64,000 bases of DNA, taken from positions 903,001 through 967,000 of the forward strand of contig BRXU01000037.1 in NCBI GenBank assembly GCA_030267565.1, in the 5' to 3' direction. Below, in pieces: positions 1 through 10,191 of this stretch. The notes beneath the pieces were generated by a model. The model saw only the letters and a list, made by a program, of their open reading frames with translations. It made no database searches and had not been told where the DNA came from. Position 1 is the stretch's first letter. Every line of letters begins with the position of its first letter. Origin of the DNA: Pleodorina starrii. Taxonomy: Eukaryota > Chlorophyta > Chlorophyceae > Chlamydomonadales > Volvocaceae. Made by a program: the position numbers and the translations under genes.

Positions 1-481
1 TGGGCGACATAATCGCCACCGTGACGACCGAAACTGAAACGTCCACCAACGCCCAACATAACGCGACCGCGTCTGAAAAATTAACGCACATAAGTAGTGG
101 ACATGTTGTCATGTGCAGCCATGTCCATGTCCACTAGAGCAGACCTTGGGCAAGGGCAATGAAAGTTGGGAACGAGCGGGACAGCGAAACGTGTAATAAT
201 TTGATGTAACGAGTATGCTTACAGGAATGATAACAGATGGCTCACAAACCGCCGGGCAGGGCAGGGCTGGGCGACATCTTGGCCCTCATGACTACCAAAG
301 CGGCAACGGCCGCCAACGACCATCACAACCGCACAGCACTTGCCAGGGCGAGACACCACGTTCCAGTATCGCAACAACAACATAAATGCGTCCGCGAACT
401 GCCACTGGCCGACCTCTTCGGCCGCGGCAAATGCGAAATTTCGACCGTCATGCAAAATATACCTAGATAGGATAGGCCATC
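1..481. other. no gene recognised
   Basis: Short open frames on both strands overlap each other and none shows a recognisable motif. I see no RNA gene or repeat here. Confidence 0.5.
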
Positions 482-3005
482 ATGGCTGAAAACGGACGGG
501 CGCGGACCTCCGCGCCCCAACGACGTTCAAATGGACAGGCGACAGTTCAGCAACTCGCTCACAGCCACATCGGCCCCAGGCTGACAGATAATCCGAAGAT
601 CCTCGCGATGTCCTCCTCCACCCCGCGGCGCACATGGGACAAGACGGGTTTCCAGAAGCCAGCGCCTCACCTGGACATACAGCAGGCTCACGCCCAAAGA
701 TCGGGGGGACCATTCACCTTGCCTTGCAAACGGCCGCCACGGACGGAGCTGGCGCGCCAGATGCAGCAGCTGCAGCAGTTGCAATAGCAACACCATGCCG
801 CCCAGATCGCAGCTGCCCCGGCCCAGCCAGGCCCCTCGAGCGGGGTGCCGCCACCGTACGCTGCGACCGTACAGCGGACCAGATAGATGGGGCCCGGAGC
901 CCGAGGTGGGAGCAGGAATACAGCACGCGCCCATGGGGGTGGGCATCACGCCCGGCATGACCCCACGAATTTCACCCCCACCCACGCCTCTGGCATCAGC
1001 CAACATCACTGCCACTGCAGCCGGAGCAGACACATGGGCCGCCATGGCGGCCGCGGCACCCAGGCTCCCCAACTCCATGTGGGCAAACCAGGCAGCTGCT
1101 GCAGCGATCCAGGGCCCCACCGGTCACTGTGACCGTAAGTAGTACAACGATTTACCCCTAGCAGGCCCCGCCGCCGCAGCAGGCCCCACCGCCACCGCGG
1201 ACACAGCCGCCACTGCGGGCGCCATCCCTGCCTCGGGCCCCGCCATCGAGGCAGGCCCCACTGCCGCCGTGGGTGCCGCCGCCGCCACCAGCCCCACGGC
1301 TGCAGGCCCAGCCACCGGTGCAGGCCCAGATGCAACGGCTGCCGACCCCGCCGCCGCCGCAGGCCCAGCCACGGATACAAACCCCACCACCATCACCGAC
1401 TTAACAGCAGCAGCTGCCATCGGCCCCACAGCCGGACCCCACGATGGCGGCAACCCAACCAGGGGTGCAGGCACAGGCGACTCCATGCATGGCGACGAAA
1501 CAGGACACCGACACCTGGATGGAGGCGGCCACCACGTACGTCCACAGCAGCGGTGCGGTGGCAGCAGTGCCGCAGGAGCGAGACCCATCGGCCGCCGCAG
1601 CCGCTACAGCCCTCGCTTTCTGGTTCAAGTCAGGTCTTACGGGGGCAGGCAGCAGGCGAAAGGCTACCGGGGGCAAAGCCAGGCAGCGGCCGCAGCAGGA
1701 GCGCACACAGCCCGACCAGGGCGCAGCAGGCCCCGAGGCCCCAAAGGGGAAGCGGCAACAGCTCGAGCATCTGTCCGAAGAGGAGCGAGCCGAGCGGAAC
1801 AAGGCGCAAAGAAAAAAGGCCCTGGAGGCCGGCAAGAGGAACATGGAGGAGCGGAAGGCTCAGCAGGCAGCAGAGGAGGCCACGGCGCAGTTAACCGCAA
1901 TGCTGGCGACCGGCAGCCAGGCCAAGCCTTCGGACGGATCACAGATCCCCAGCCTGCAGCTGCAGGTGGCGGGTGCAGACTCCTCCACCGTCAAACCCCA
2001 CACCCAGCACGAAGTTGCCCAACGAGGCCGGCAGCAGCTGAGCCTTCCGCCTCCTCGGGCCAGCATCAAGGAAGAACTGTCCCTCGACCACCCTCCAGGG
2101 AGCAACCTGGCACGCGTGGGCCCGTGAGCACCTCGACCCAGCCACGACCCCAGCCCCACTGCAGGACACGGACGACACCCTTGCAGCTCTGGGGGGCCTG
2201 CATAACGATATCGGCCCGGCCTGGCTGGAGGCAGCCTGTATGGTGGAGACCCAGTTACGGCAGCAGCGGCGGCAGCAGGTGGAGGCGGAAGGCCCCCAGC
2301 AGCAGCAACTGCAACCGCCGGCACTGCCACCACCAGACTGCGTGCAGGTGATGGCCATGATCGTCGGGCGACTGGGCGACTGCGCCTTCCCGGGGGAACG
2401 GATGCAGTGCCACTTCGCCGCCTGACGGTCAGCCAGGCGACACAACTGAAGGACGGGCCTGCCAGCGAGCGGCGAGTGGGTCTGATCACCGAGTTTGCGA
2501 GTTTGTGCGGGAGGCCCTGAGCACGCCGGAGAACCCGGCGTTGCCCGACCTCGCCACCGAGCTCAGCCGCTTACGGGCAACCCAGGCACGCCTGTGGTTT
2601 GGAGTGCGCTGGGAGAATGACAACATGGAGAGCACGTGGCGCCTTGCGGTGGACGGTGTGCCCCTGACCGGCAACACGCACCCTGCCAACACGCACCTGG
2701 CCCTAAGCCGTGCGGGTGCGAGTGATATTGGGATTGGGGGCGTGGTGCTGGGCGGCAGTGTACAGCTGTGGGTTGCGCTTGCTAGCGCACCGATGCACGC
2801 CAGTCATGCAACACCCCAACGGAGCGTACAATACACTTGCAATCACTGTGCTTCCTTCGCCTGCCTCTCCTACTTCCGACTACCGCTCGCCAACTCTGAT
2901 GGAGCCCGCTTTTTAGCTGCGCGTTGTCGCGCGGACGTGGCGGATGTGTTGGGCCTTGCAAGCTTGCATCCGTGTTTAGGACGTGTTTTTGGAGCCATGC
3001 CTTAA
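482..3005 (+). pseudogene. decayed Q/P/A-rich mobile-element coding remnant
   Basis: Coding-like sequence runs through several plus-strand frames but is broken by stops and frame changes (for example TAG near 785, TAA near 1402, TGA at 2125). Glutamine-, proline- and alanine-rich stretches (about 750-1440) are followed by a charged coiled-coil-like segment (about 1756-1900, rich in EEER, KAQRKK and EERKAQQ). A 3' part (2505-3005) contains WRLAVDGVPL, which resembles the tail segment of algal retroelement proteins as I remember them. That memory is not verified. The frames chain in the same order as one ancestral protein, so I read this as a decayed transposable-element gene, perhaps gag-like. 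No catalytic domain is visible. A spliced host gene is a less likely alternative, since the required introns would be implausibly small. Confidence 0.4.
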
Positions 3006-4635
3006 CCGCACATGAACCTCCTGAATTAAGGGCAACTGACTACCCAGGACTACCTACCTCTCCCTGTTTCCGATGCCTCGGCTAGTGCGTTGGTTCCGCT
3101 GGTCCGCTACACACGGCCTGCTGACACCAAAAGCGGGACTGCCGGAGGCCCTTACTTGTGTGCTACATACCGTGATTCTTTCCCAGATTCGGCCAGACAC
3201 ACGCTGACACCAGCAGCAGGTACAGTAAGAAGTACGAATACGGATACGTACGACAGCACACTGAGGCCAATAGCTAGATTCATATGCTTTCTACGTAAGC
3301 AGCGGCGGCCGAACGACTACTTCGTACCTTCCTCCTGCGCAGCAGCACTAGGGCCCCGACGGATCGGGGGTGAAAGCCCTTGTTGACAGTACTGTCAACT
3401 TCATGGGGACATAACATGACGATTATTCGTTGTTCGAAGCCTGCGGTGAAGATGAAAGGTAACCTCGCCACGTGCGTCACAGTAACCTACGTACCGTTCC
3501 GTGACTCCGTCCGTAGCTTACAAGTGTCCTTACTAGGCGCATATCCTCTGTGGAGCCTCGAGCGACTACGAACACGCGCGCGACTGCTCAATCGCCTAAT
3601 GCTGCTCAATAAACCTTGTGGTAATGGACTTCAGCACGTGCGTTTATTACATGGGCGTTCGGACGGTACGGCAACTATCACGACTCTCGTCCGTCACTTT
3701 TCTGGTTGGCTCTTTCGCTTTAACCCGACTGGCGTAATAAAAACCATGATTTATATGCTTCCTGGAATTCATGGACAAGCGAGCGGCAACCTACCCAGTC
3801 GCTCGCAAAGTGAGGTAGCATTAAATATCAAATAACTCAAGAGCCCCCCAACATAGAAGGTAGAGCCGTTGTAAATAAGATTAGATAACACGAATCAACA
3901 TCTTGACAAATAGTTGCGAGCCCTTGTCGAGCCTGACTCGCGTTGGAGGGAAAGGTCCTGAAAGGTCGACTACTTCCCTCACCGAGCATCGCCAGTCCGG
4001 CGTGAACCATCGCCAAAGGTTAGTGACATACGTAGAATAACATATGTCGACGCTGCCGTGGACCTCCATCTACCGTGGCACCCTCTCGCACACGTAGAGA
4101 AAGGGCCTGACTTCCCTCACCTGCTGTCTGGCCTGGCTTTATTTTGAACGCGCTCCATTGTCTCATCCCGTCACGCAACGGCGCCGAGCGAGGTGCTTTG
4201 TTTTTTCCGGCGGCCACTCATCCATCCGCCAACACATGGCTGGATGGATGGTACCGTTCTTTCCCACTCTTGCCCTGCGCTGCGCCGTGCACCATCTGTC
4301 GTCGTCGTACATTACGCTTCACCAGCAGACACCCCCCTAACCTCTGGATGCAGTGGGGGGCCCTAGATAGCTACGCACCGGCCACCCAACCCGTCCTGCC
4401 CATGCATATAATCTACCAGCCAGCCTTGAGCGTGTGCACATTCACATACCGGCACGTAGAAGCCCCGCGGCGATGCGTGCCCTACCTGCAGGGAACGAAG
4501 CAAATGAAGCCCCGCAACGGAAGCAACCCAGCGACCGGCGGCCCCAGCGTGCACCGCACCTCAATCAACTGCCGTACAGTTCCATGCCATGTAATCGCCC
4601 CTCACCCGTAACGGCCAAACGCATGTACACTCCGT
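3006..4635. other. no gene recognised
   Basis: Only short overlapping open frames are present, none with a recognisable domain. Base composition is less GC-rich than in the coding regions further on. I see no clear repeats apart from the microsatellite that follows. Confidence 0.5.
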
Positions 4636-4640
4636 ATGCC

Positions 4641-4666
4641 CATCCATCCATCCATCCATCCATCCA
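4641..4666 (+). repeat. (CATC)n microsatellite
   Basis: About six and a half CATC units lie just upstream of the start codon at 4690. An upstream in-frame ATG (4636) would translate the microsatellite as IHPS repeats, which is one reason to prefer the ATG at 4690. Confidence 0.9.
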
Positions 4667-4689
4667 GGGGCTCCGTTACCAGCCAAGCA

Positions 4690-6267
4690 ATGGACGCCGG
4701 CAGGAAGCAGACCGACGTCTTTGCGGACCTGGAGGCCGTAATGCTGAAGGGAAGCGGCGGCGGGTTGTCGTCACTGTCACCCTCACCCTCATCTGCGCCT
4801 CAGCAGCAGCCGCGGTCGCTGTACCGGGGCAGCCTGACGGAGCAGCGCATGAGCGAGCTGGACGACCACGCCCGCGCCTGCCCGCCCGAGGCGACCCGCA
4901 CCATACCCGACCTGGCCAGGTACCTCGGCTCCACCGCGCGGACTCCGGAAGAGCGGGTGCGGGCGATATGTTTCTGGCTGCACCTCAACGTGGTGTACGA
5001 CGTCAAGTCGTACAACAGCGGCAACATAAAGTCCATGACCGCCGAAGCCGTACTAAAGGAGAGGTAGGTGCGGTCAATGTAAATTTATTAGGCATTTCGA
5101 ACATAAACACGCGCACTCGGCCAGGCTTCGGGTACTGCACGTGCTGAAGCACCAACTGGGTCTGCCTGGCTTTGCCTGCACGCACACAAACGACGGAATT
5201 CTTAGGGCACAGCGCCAATTCATTGCCCGACGGCTTTCGTGAGCTCTGACCCCAGCCGCTATCCCGCCCCTTGCGGGTTCCGGCTACCTACCCTGGCTAG
5301 CTACCTTGATGAAAACCCTACCCGCCAATCCCCCGCCGGTCATGCAGGGCCCATCCACGCAACGGTCGTTAGACTGTCTAACGTACGTCTGCCATCCAGT
5401 CACCTCTCGCCGTATACTGTACACGACCTCTTATCCGCCCTGCCTCGCGCACGTCTATCTCGTGCCCGCAGGTGCTGCGTCTGCCACGGCTTCGCCCGGC
5501 TGATGGCGGCGCTGTGCCGCGAGCTGCAGGTGACCTGCCGCATCGTGAGGGGCTACGGCAAGGGCGCCAGCTACAACCCCGCCGTCGCCCACCCCGACAC
5601 CATGACCTACCATCCCAACCACGACTGGGCGGCCGTGTGGCTGTACGCGCCGTGGCACCGCTGCTACCGCTGGTTCCTGGTGGACCCCACCTGGTGCGCG
5701 GGCCACTGCAGGGGCACCGGCGACGGCGGCTGGGAGCAGCGCTGGTGCCGGGCGTACTTCATGGTCGACCCGCTTGCCTTTGCGCAGTCACACTTTCCAG
5801 AAGACCCCCGGTGGACGCTGCTGCCCGAGGCGCGGCGGCCCACCTGGCGCGCCTTCATCACGGCGGCGTACCTGCGGGCGCCGGCGTGGGAGCTGGCCAT
5901 CCTGCCGGTCAACTGTAGGTGCATCGTGATTCCGGTGGCGTCGACGGATGACGGCGGCGGCGGGGACCTGCACGTGGTGTTCAGGATGCGCGAGGGCGCC
6001 GGCTACATGCTCGCATATGTGATGGGCGCGCACAAGGCGGGACCGAACGTGAGGCCGTCGGTGCTGAGGTCACATGCGGCGGCGGGGGCAGCGGGAGCAG
6101 GCGGCGACGGCTGGCAGCTCGTGGCCTTCACGTTCCCCGGCCTGAGGCGGCGAGTGGCCAGTAGTAGCGATGACGGCGCCGTGACGCGCATGATGATGAT
6201 GATGATGATGATGATGTTACAAGCTTCAACGAGCTCGTACGGCTCAAACGAACCCGGAGGCTCATGA
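4690..6267 (+). CDS. transglutaminase-like (kyphoscoliosis-peptidase-type) protein, two exons
   Basis: I infer two exons, 4690-5063 and 5472-6267, joined by a GTAGGT donor and a GCCCGCAG acceptor. They give about 389 residues. The fold is that of the transglutaminase-core family. A helical N-terminal part (TIPDLARYL, EERVRAICFWLH, VVYDVKSY) leads to the candidate triad: Cys129 in CVCHGFA, His175 in NHDWAAVW and Asp196 in VDPTW. The order and spacing fit the cytoskeletal KY-type peptidases and transglutaminase-like enzymes, and the catalytic cysteine lies just after the splice junction. No signal peptide is visible, so a cytosolic role is likely; the substrate is unknown. The C-terminus is odd: nine consecutive Met codons (6190-6216) and the last residues and stop coincide with the 3' tail of an antisense LINE. 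The original C-terminus was therefore probably replaced by LINE sequence. The start could also be the ATG at 4636. Confidence 0.8.
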
Positions 6268-9200
6268 ACCGCTTCAGCCAAGCAGAAAAGCAAACGGAAA
6301 CAAGAGAAACAGTAACCAAAGAAACGATGTAACGTCAGGATACAGGAGAAGCACAGACGAATGGCATAACTTGAAAGATAGATGCCAAGCACAACTTTAC
6401 GAAGAGATGCATTCTCGCCGTAAGCGGAACATTTCAAAAATAGCACTCGCAAGACCACGCTGGTCGTCAACTTGCATGACATCGTTAACACACGCACTAA
6501 CGGGCACACCCAAATCCCAAAGCCTCTGCCGCGCAGACGCAAGCGCGGAGCACTCCAGCAGAAAATGCTTCTCATCCTCCACAGCACCATTAGAGCGACA
6601 CGTCTTACACACACGAAGCTCCCTAGACCTGCTGCTCTCGCTATTAATCGCTAAGTCAGACACACACAAACGAAAACGAAGTAAGGAACGGTGGTGCGCC
6701 GGCGGGATGTACCCCTCGAACTGCTTCGGTAACCCCATCCAGTGCTTGTAACGGCACATCTTAACACCAGGCTTCCTGCCGTCCGAAACGAAAGCGCCCG
6801 GGTCCACCGCCAACCTATCACTGCCCCAATCGTCGTTGACACGACCCCTGAGGGTGTCCATCAGCGCCTCAACGTCAAGCCTGCACGCCGAAAAACGCCT
6901 AACCCTAGTGTCCATGTTACCCGCCGCCGCTTCTTCGCCCCAGTCGTGCCCTAAGAGGTTCAGAACCCGAATGACCTTGGAGCCCCAACCGTCTGCCTGC
7001 AGATCCGATTCCAAAGCCAAACGGATCTCATGACGAAAAGCGCTGTGATACACGTTGCTAGTGTCCTCCACCAAACTGTTCCAAAAACGAAAAACGGATT
7101 CAGCCCAATGCAACTGTAGAGGCACCTGCCCGAGCTCTCTAAACAACAACTGCAGGGGTGGAACGGCAGCTCCGACCAGCTGTTTCATAAACGAGATTTG
7201 TAGCTTGACCATACGGTCCCGGATAGCGGCCTCAAAATAACAAGAACGCGGAGCTTCGTTAGCCGGAAAACCCCTCTCTATCATGGCTAAAACCAGGTCA
7301 GCGCCCCATAGCTGCGAACCGTACGAAAGAACAGAGCGAACTTGAGCGTTGAAACATTTCATACCAACTGAGGGGAGCAACAGCCCCTGCCGACGAAGCT
7401 TGCTAAGCAGAGAGAACATGGTCCGCCGGCCCGCAGCATGAAGCTCGTCCGTGCAGGACGAGAAAGCGCTGTTAGGACCAAAATGCAGCCCGAGATAGCG
7501 TGCGCGCGTCTTCCAAGTGATAGGTCGGACCACCGGCAACCCGTCCTCCGTCACGCGCATAGTAGCCAAGTCGCTGATCGCATAAAAGTGGCTCCTGACC
7601 TGGGCATTGGGGTGGAAAAACAGCAGCTCGCACTTCTTCGCATTAACGGTAAGACCGAACGCTTCCGACCACTCCCGCAGCGCTGCAAGCAGGCTCATCA
7701 AACGACGCTTTGTCGCAGCAAAAAGGCTTAGATCGTCCGCGTAAAAAGCTAAGGGCACGCGACGGCCTTCCACGTTAGTGCAATCCTGAGCCGCCATGGC
7801 AACTGGGAGCGCGACATCCAGGGCGTCAACGTAATCGGCATAACCTTCCACAAAAAACCCGAACAGCGTAGGACTCATTGGACAACCTTGCTTCACCCCT
7901 TGTGAGGAGGGGAACGCCTCTCCCGTCGCGCCGTTCACTTTGACCCGCAGTTCCACCCGCTCGTAACAACGCTTCAGGGCCTCCAGCGCTGCGCCCTTGA
8001 CCCCTCTTTCTTCAAGGCGAGTCCACAATAAGCCCCTATTCACCCGATCAAATGCCTTCTCAAAATCGATCTGACAGATAAAGAGCCCCTGGCCCGGTGT
8101 GTTGGGATGGTCCCTACGGCAACGGTCCGTAAGGTGCCGTACCAAAAACAAATTATGCATGGTGCCACGCTTGGGCCTGAAACCTCCCTGGTAAGGACTG
8201 CGCGCTCCGCAACCCTCTCCCCACGCCTTCAACCGCCGGTCCAGCAAAAACGCGTAAAGCTTAGAGAGAGCCCCGCCGACAGCCAAACCGCGGTAATTGC
8301 TCGGGTCATGCGCGTCGCCCTTTTTGTGAAGAGGGGTGATGACCGAAACCTCGAACTGCTTGGGATAGTCCCCAGTCGACCGAATATGCTCCAAAAGACG
8401 CAGCAGGTAGGGCGCAAGGACAAACTCCTCTTTGTTCTCTATCGAACGAGTGGCGTATTTGTAGCATTCCGCGGGTGCCAGCTCGAGGCCTGGTGACTTA
8501 TGGTTGCGTAACGACTTCAACGCCGCAATGACCTCAGCCAGGGTAAACGGAGCACTCAGAGACGCCGCCGCAACAACCCTCTGATTTCGCGCTACGCTCT
8601 CGGTACCTGCCCAATCGCGGGATGCTACAAGGGGGCGCCCATTGATGAGGTTCAGAATATAGTCCGCCCGCACATCATTAAACGGATTCACCTCGTTATT
8701 ATACAACGCATCAAAATATTCGCGCCAAGTGTTGACGTCGCGAATTGGACATTCGGGTTTCAGGCCCTGGTTAAGCTGACGCCACAGCGCGCGGGGGTCG
8801 CCCTTGCAATCTTCCAGGAAAGACGTAAAAAAAGCGACGCGGTGCGCAACGCGAGCGTCCTTCCTAATCCTCTGATAACGAGAGCGTAGCGTGGTGAAAA
8901 CCTGCCGCGCTGATTCGTCGGCAAGAAGCCCGTGTGCCCTCATATGCGCCTTGTGCTGCAGCATCGCGTTACGAGCAGCGGCACACTCGTCAGTCCACCA
9001 CGGTGCATCCTTATCTTCCCTGACGCGTCGAACCCTACTACGACGCTCCCCAAAAGCCCTCTCCAACGCCGCCGAACACGCCTTCATAAAAACACCAACG
9101 ACCGCTGTGCTATCCATTTCGGCACCAAGTTTGTTGACAGCATCCGCGATGCGCCGGACGGCGGGCGCGTCATCAGCGGCAAAAAGGGTCTCATATCTGG

Positions 9201-10191
9201 CTTTGCGCTGCACGTCGAAGCACGCTCTGAGGCTGCCTTTACCCGCCGCAGGAGGGCCCTGCCGCAGAATCCGTAACTCCAGCGATACCGGGCAGTGATC
9301 ACTCATGAGGCTGCCCACCTTCTCCCCATTTTGTGCGACAGGGATGTTCAAGACGTTGAGGCGGTCCGCCCGAAAGAACAGGGCCGGGGACGCAACAAAC
9401 AGGTCAATCATACTGCTTCCCTGCCCCGCAGGGCTCCAAAACGTACACGCCCCTTGCAAATCACCTTGGACCCGACCGTTCAAGACGACTAGCTCCAGTT
9501 CCTTGCAGAGGCCCGCCAAAGCCCGTCCAAAAGCATTATCAGCGCTGTCCTCCGATCGACGCGGTGGGATGGCGCGCAGAAGGTTAGCATGCCCCAGCTC
9601 CACTTGCGCATAGTCCGCAAGCTCGGCATCACCGTCTGCGTCTGGGAGATCGCAAACTCCAGCGACTCTGGCATTCAAATCACCCAACAACAAGATCTCA
9701 TCGCCCGGCTGTTGAAAACGCCTCACCAGAGTGCGCACCCTATCCATGACGCGCCTCGTAATGCTGTCCTGCGAGCTGCGCCCACCCGAAGCATAAACAC
9801 GAGACCCAAGAGGTGCAGCATACCCGGCGCCAATGACCAGCCCATTACCACCCAGATCAAGCGCGTCCCCTTGGAGTCGCAGCCATACACTATTCATGCC
9901 CCTGGGAGCGTCCGACGAAGTACAATGCGTGACTGACTGCGCAATGCGCTGATGCACCCAAACACAAACACCTCCCCTTTCCCTAGATCTACCCGTACAG
10001 TAGCAACGAGACCCGTTAGGTATTAGACGTGACAACTCACTCATGGCTGACCCATGTGTTTCTGTGAGCACCACAATATCGTAACGCATCGCGAGCTGGA
10101 GCAATTCGTGTTGCTCGAGCTTCCAGTCGACCACCCCGCGCAAATTCCATTGAATAACGCGAAGCGGCTCATACCTCCGGTCAGCCCCCTA
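6190..10191 (-). mobile_element. LINE (non-LTR retrotransposon), L1-like, near full length
   Basis: The element runs on the minus strand with one very long open frame, a 3' UTR (6217-6396) and a terminal trinucleotide tail, (CAT)n on the element strand and nine ATG units on the plus strand at 6190-6216. Microsatellite tails rather than poly(A) are known in several LINE groups. The 3' end lies inside the transglutaminase-like gene. I could not identify the 5' boundary or a target-site duplication, so the upper coordinate marks only where the open frame begins. Confidence 0.85.
6397..10188 (-). CDS. LINE polyprotein: APE endonuclease, reverse transcriptase, CCHC zinc knuckle
   Basis: About 1,263 codons are open without interruption. 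Counting from the TTG at 10143, an AP-endonuclease-like domain occupies about residues 1-290: IQWNLRG lies just upstream, followed by LTETH, GDLNARV and SDHCPV. The reverse transcriptase core follows, with QIDFEKAFDRV and the catalytic FYADD near residue 800. The C-terminal tail has a Cys-x2-Cys ... His-x4-Cys knuckle (CKTC ... HFLLEC) near residues 1178-1197. This order is that of L1-clade ORF2 proteins, which nick the target and prime reverse transcription on it. The frame opens after a TAG at 10189-10191 and has no ATG before the endonuclease motif. It may therefore be reached by frameshift or reinitiation from an upstream ORF, or the element may be 5'-truncated. The absence of stops suggests recent insertion. 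Confidence 0.9.
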   Translation of the reverse strand, partial: GADRRYEPLRVIQWNLRGVVDWKLEQHELLQLAMRYDIVVLTETHGSAMSELSRLIPNGSRCYCTGRSRERGGVCVWVHQRIAQSVTHCTSSDAPRGMNSVWLRLQGDALDLGGNGLVIGAGYAAPLGSRVYASGGRSSQDSITRRVMDRVRTLVRRFQQPGDEILLLGDLNARVAGVCDLPDADGDAELADYAQVELGHANLLRAIPPRRSEDSADNAFGRALAGLCKELELVVLNGRVQGDLQGACTFWSPAGQGSSMIDLFVASPALFFRADRLNVLNIPVAQNGEKVGSLMSDHCPVSLELRILRQGPPAAGKGSLRACFDVQRKARYETLFAADDAPAVRRIADAVNKLGAEMDSTAVVGVFMKACSAALERAFGERRSRVRRVREDKDAPWWTDECAAARNAMLQHKAHMRAHGLLADESARQVFTTLRSRYQRIRKDARVAHRVAFFTSFLEDCKGDPRALWRQLNQGLKPECPIRDVNTWREYFDALYNNEVNPFNDVRADYILNLINGRPLVASRDWAGTESVARNQRVVAAASLSAPFTLAEVIAALKSLRNHKSPGLELAPAECYKYATRSIENKEEFVLAPYLLRLLEHIRSTGDYPKQFEVSVITPLHKKGDAHDPSNYRGLAVGGALSKLYAFLLDRRLKAWGEGCGARSPYQGGFRPKRGTMHNLFLVRHLTDRCRRDHPNTPGQGLFICQIDFEKAFDRVNRGLLWTRLEERGVKGAALEALKRCYERVELRVKVNGATGEAFPSSQGVKQGCPMSPTLFGFFVEGYADYVDALDVALPVAMAAQDCTNVEGRRVPLAFYADDLSLFAATKRRLMSLLAALREWSEAFGLTVNAKKCELLFFHPNAQVRSHFYAISDLATMRVTEDGLPVVRPITWKTRARYLGLHFGPNSAFSSCTDELHAAGRRTMFSLLSKLRRQGLLLPSVGMKCFNAQVRSVLSYGSQLWGADLVLAMIERGFPANEAPRSCYFEAAIRDRMVKLQISFMKQLVGAAVPPLQLLFRELGQVPLQLHWAESVFRFWNSLVEDTSNVYHSAFRHEIRLALESDLQADGWGSKVIRVLNLLGHDWGEEAAAGNMDTRVRRFSACRLDVEALMDTLRGRVNDDWGSDRLAVDPGAFVSDGRKPGVKMCRYKHWMGLPKQFEGYIPPAHHRSLLRFRLCVSDLAINSESSRSRELRVCKTCRSNGAVEDEKHFLLECSALASARQRLWDLGVPVSACVNDVMQVDDQRGLASAIFEMFRLRRECISS

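Noticed and set aside
1134..1159. Intron with GTAAGT donor and CCCCTAG acceptor
   Set aside because: It would be only 26 bases, too short for a spliceosomal intron, and lies in a region already broken by other stops.
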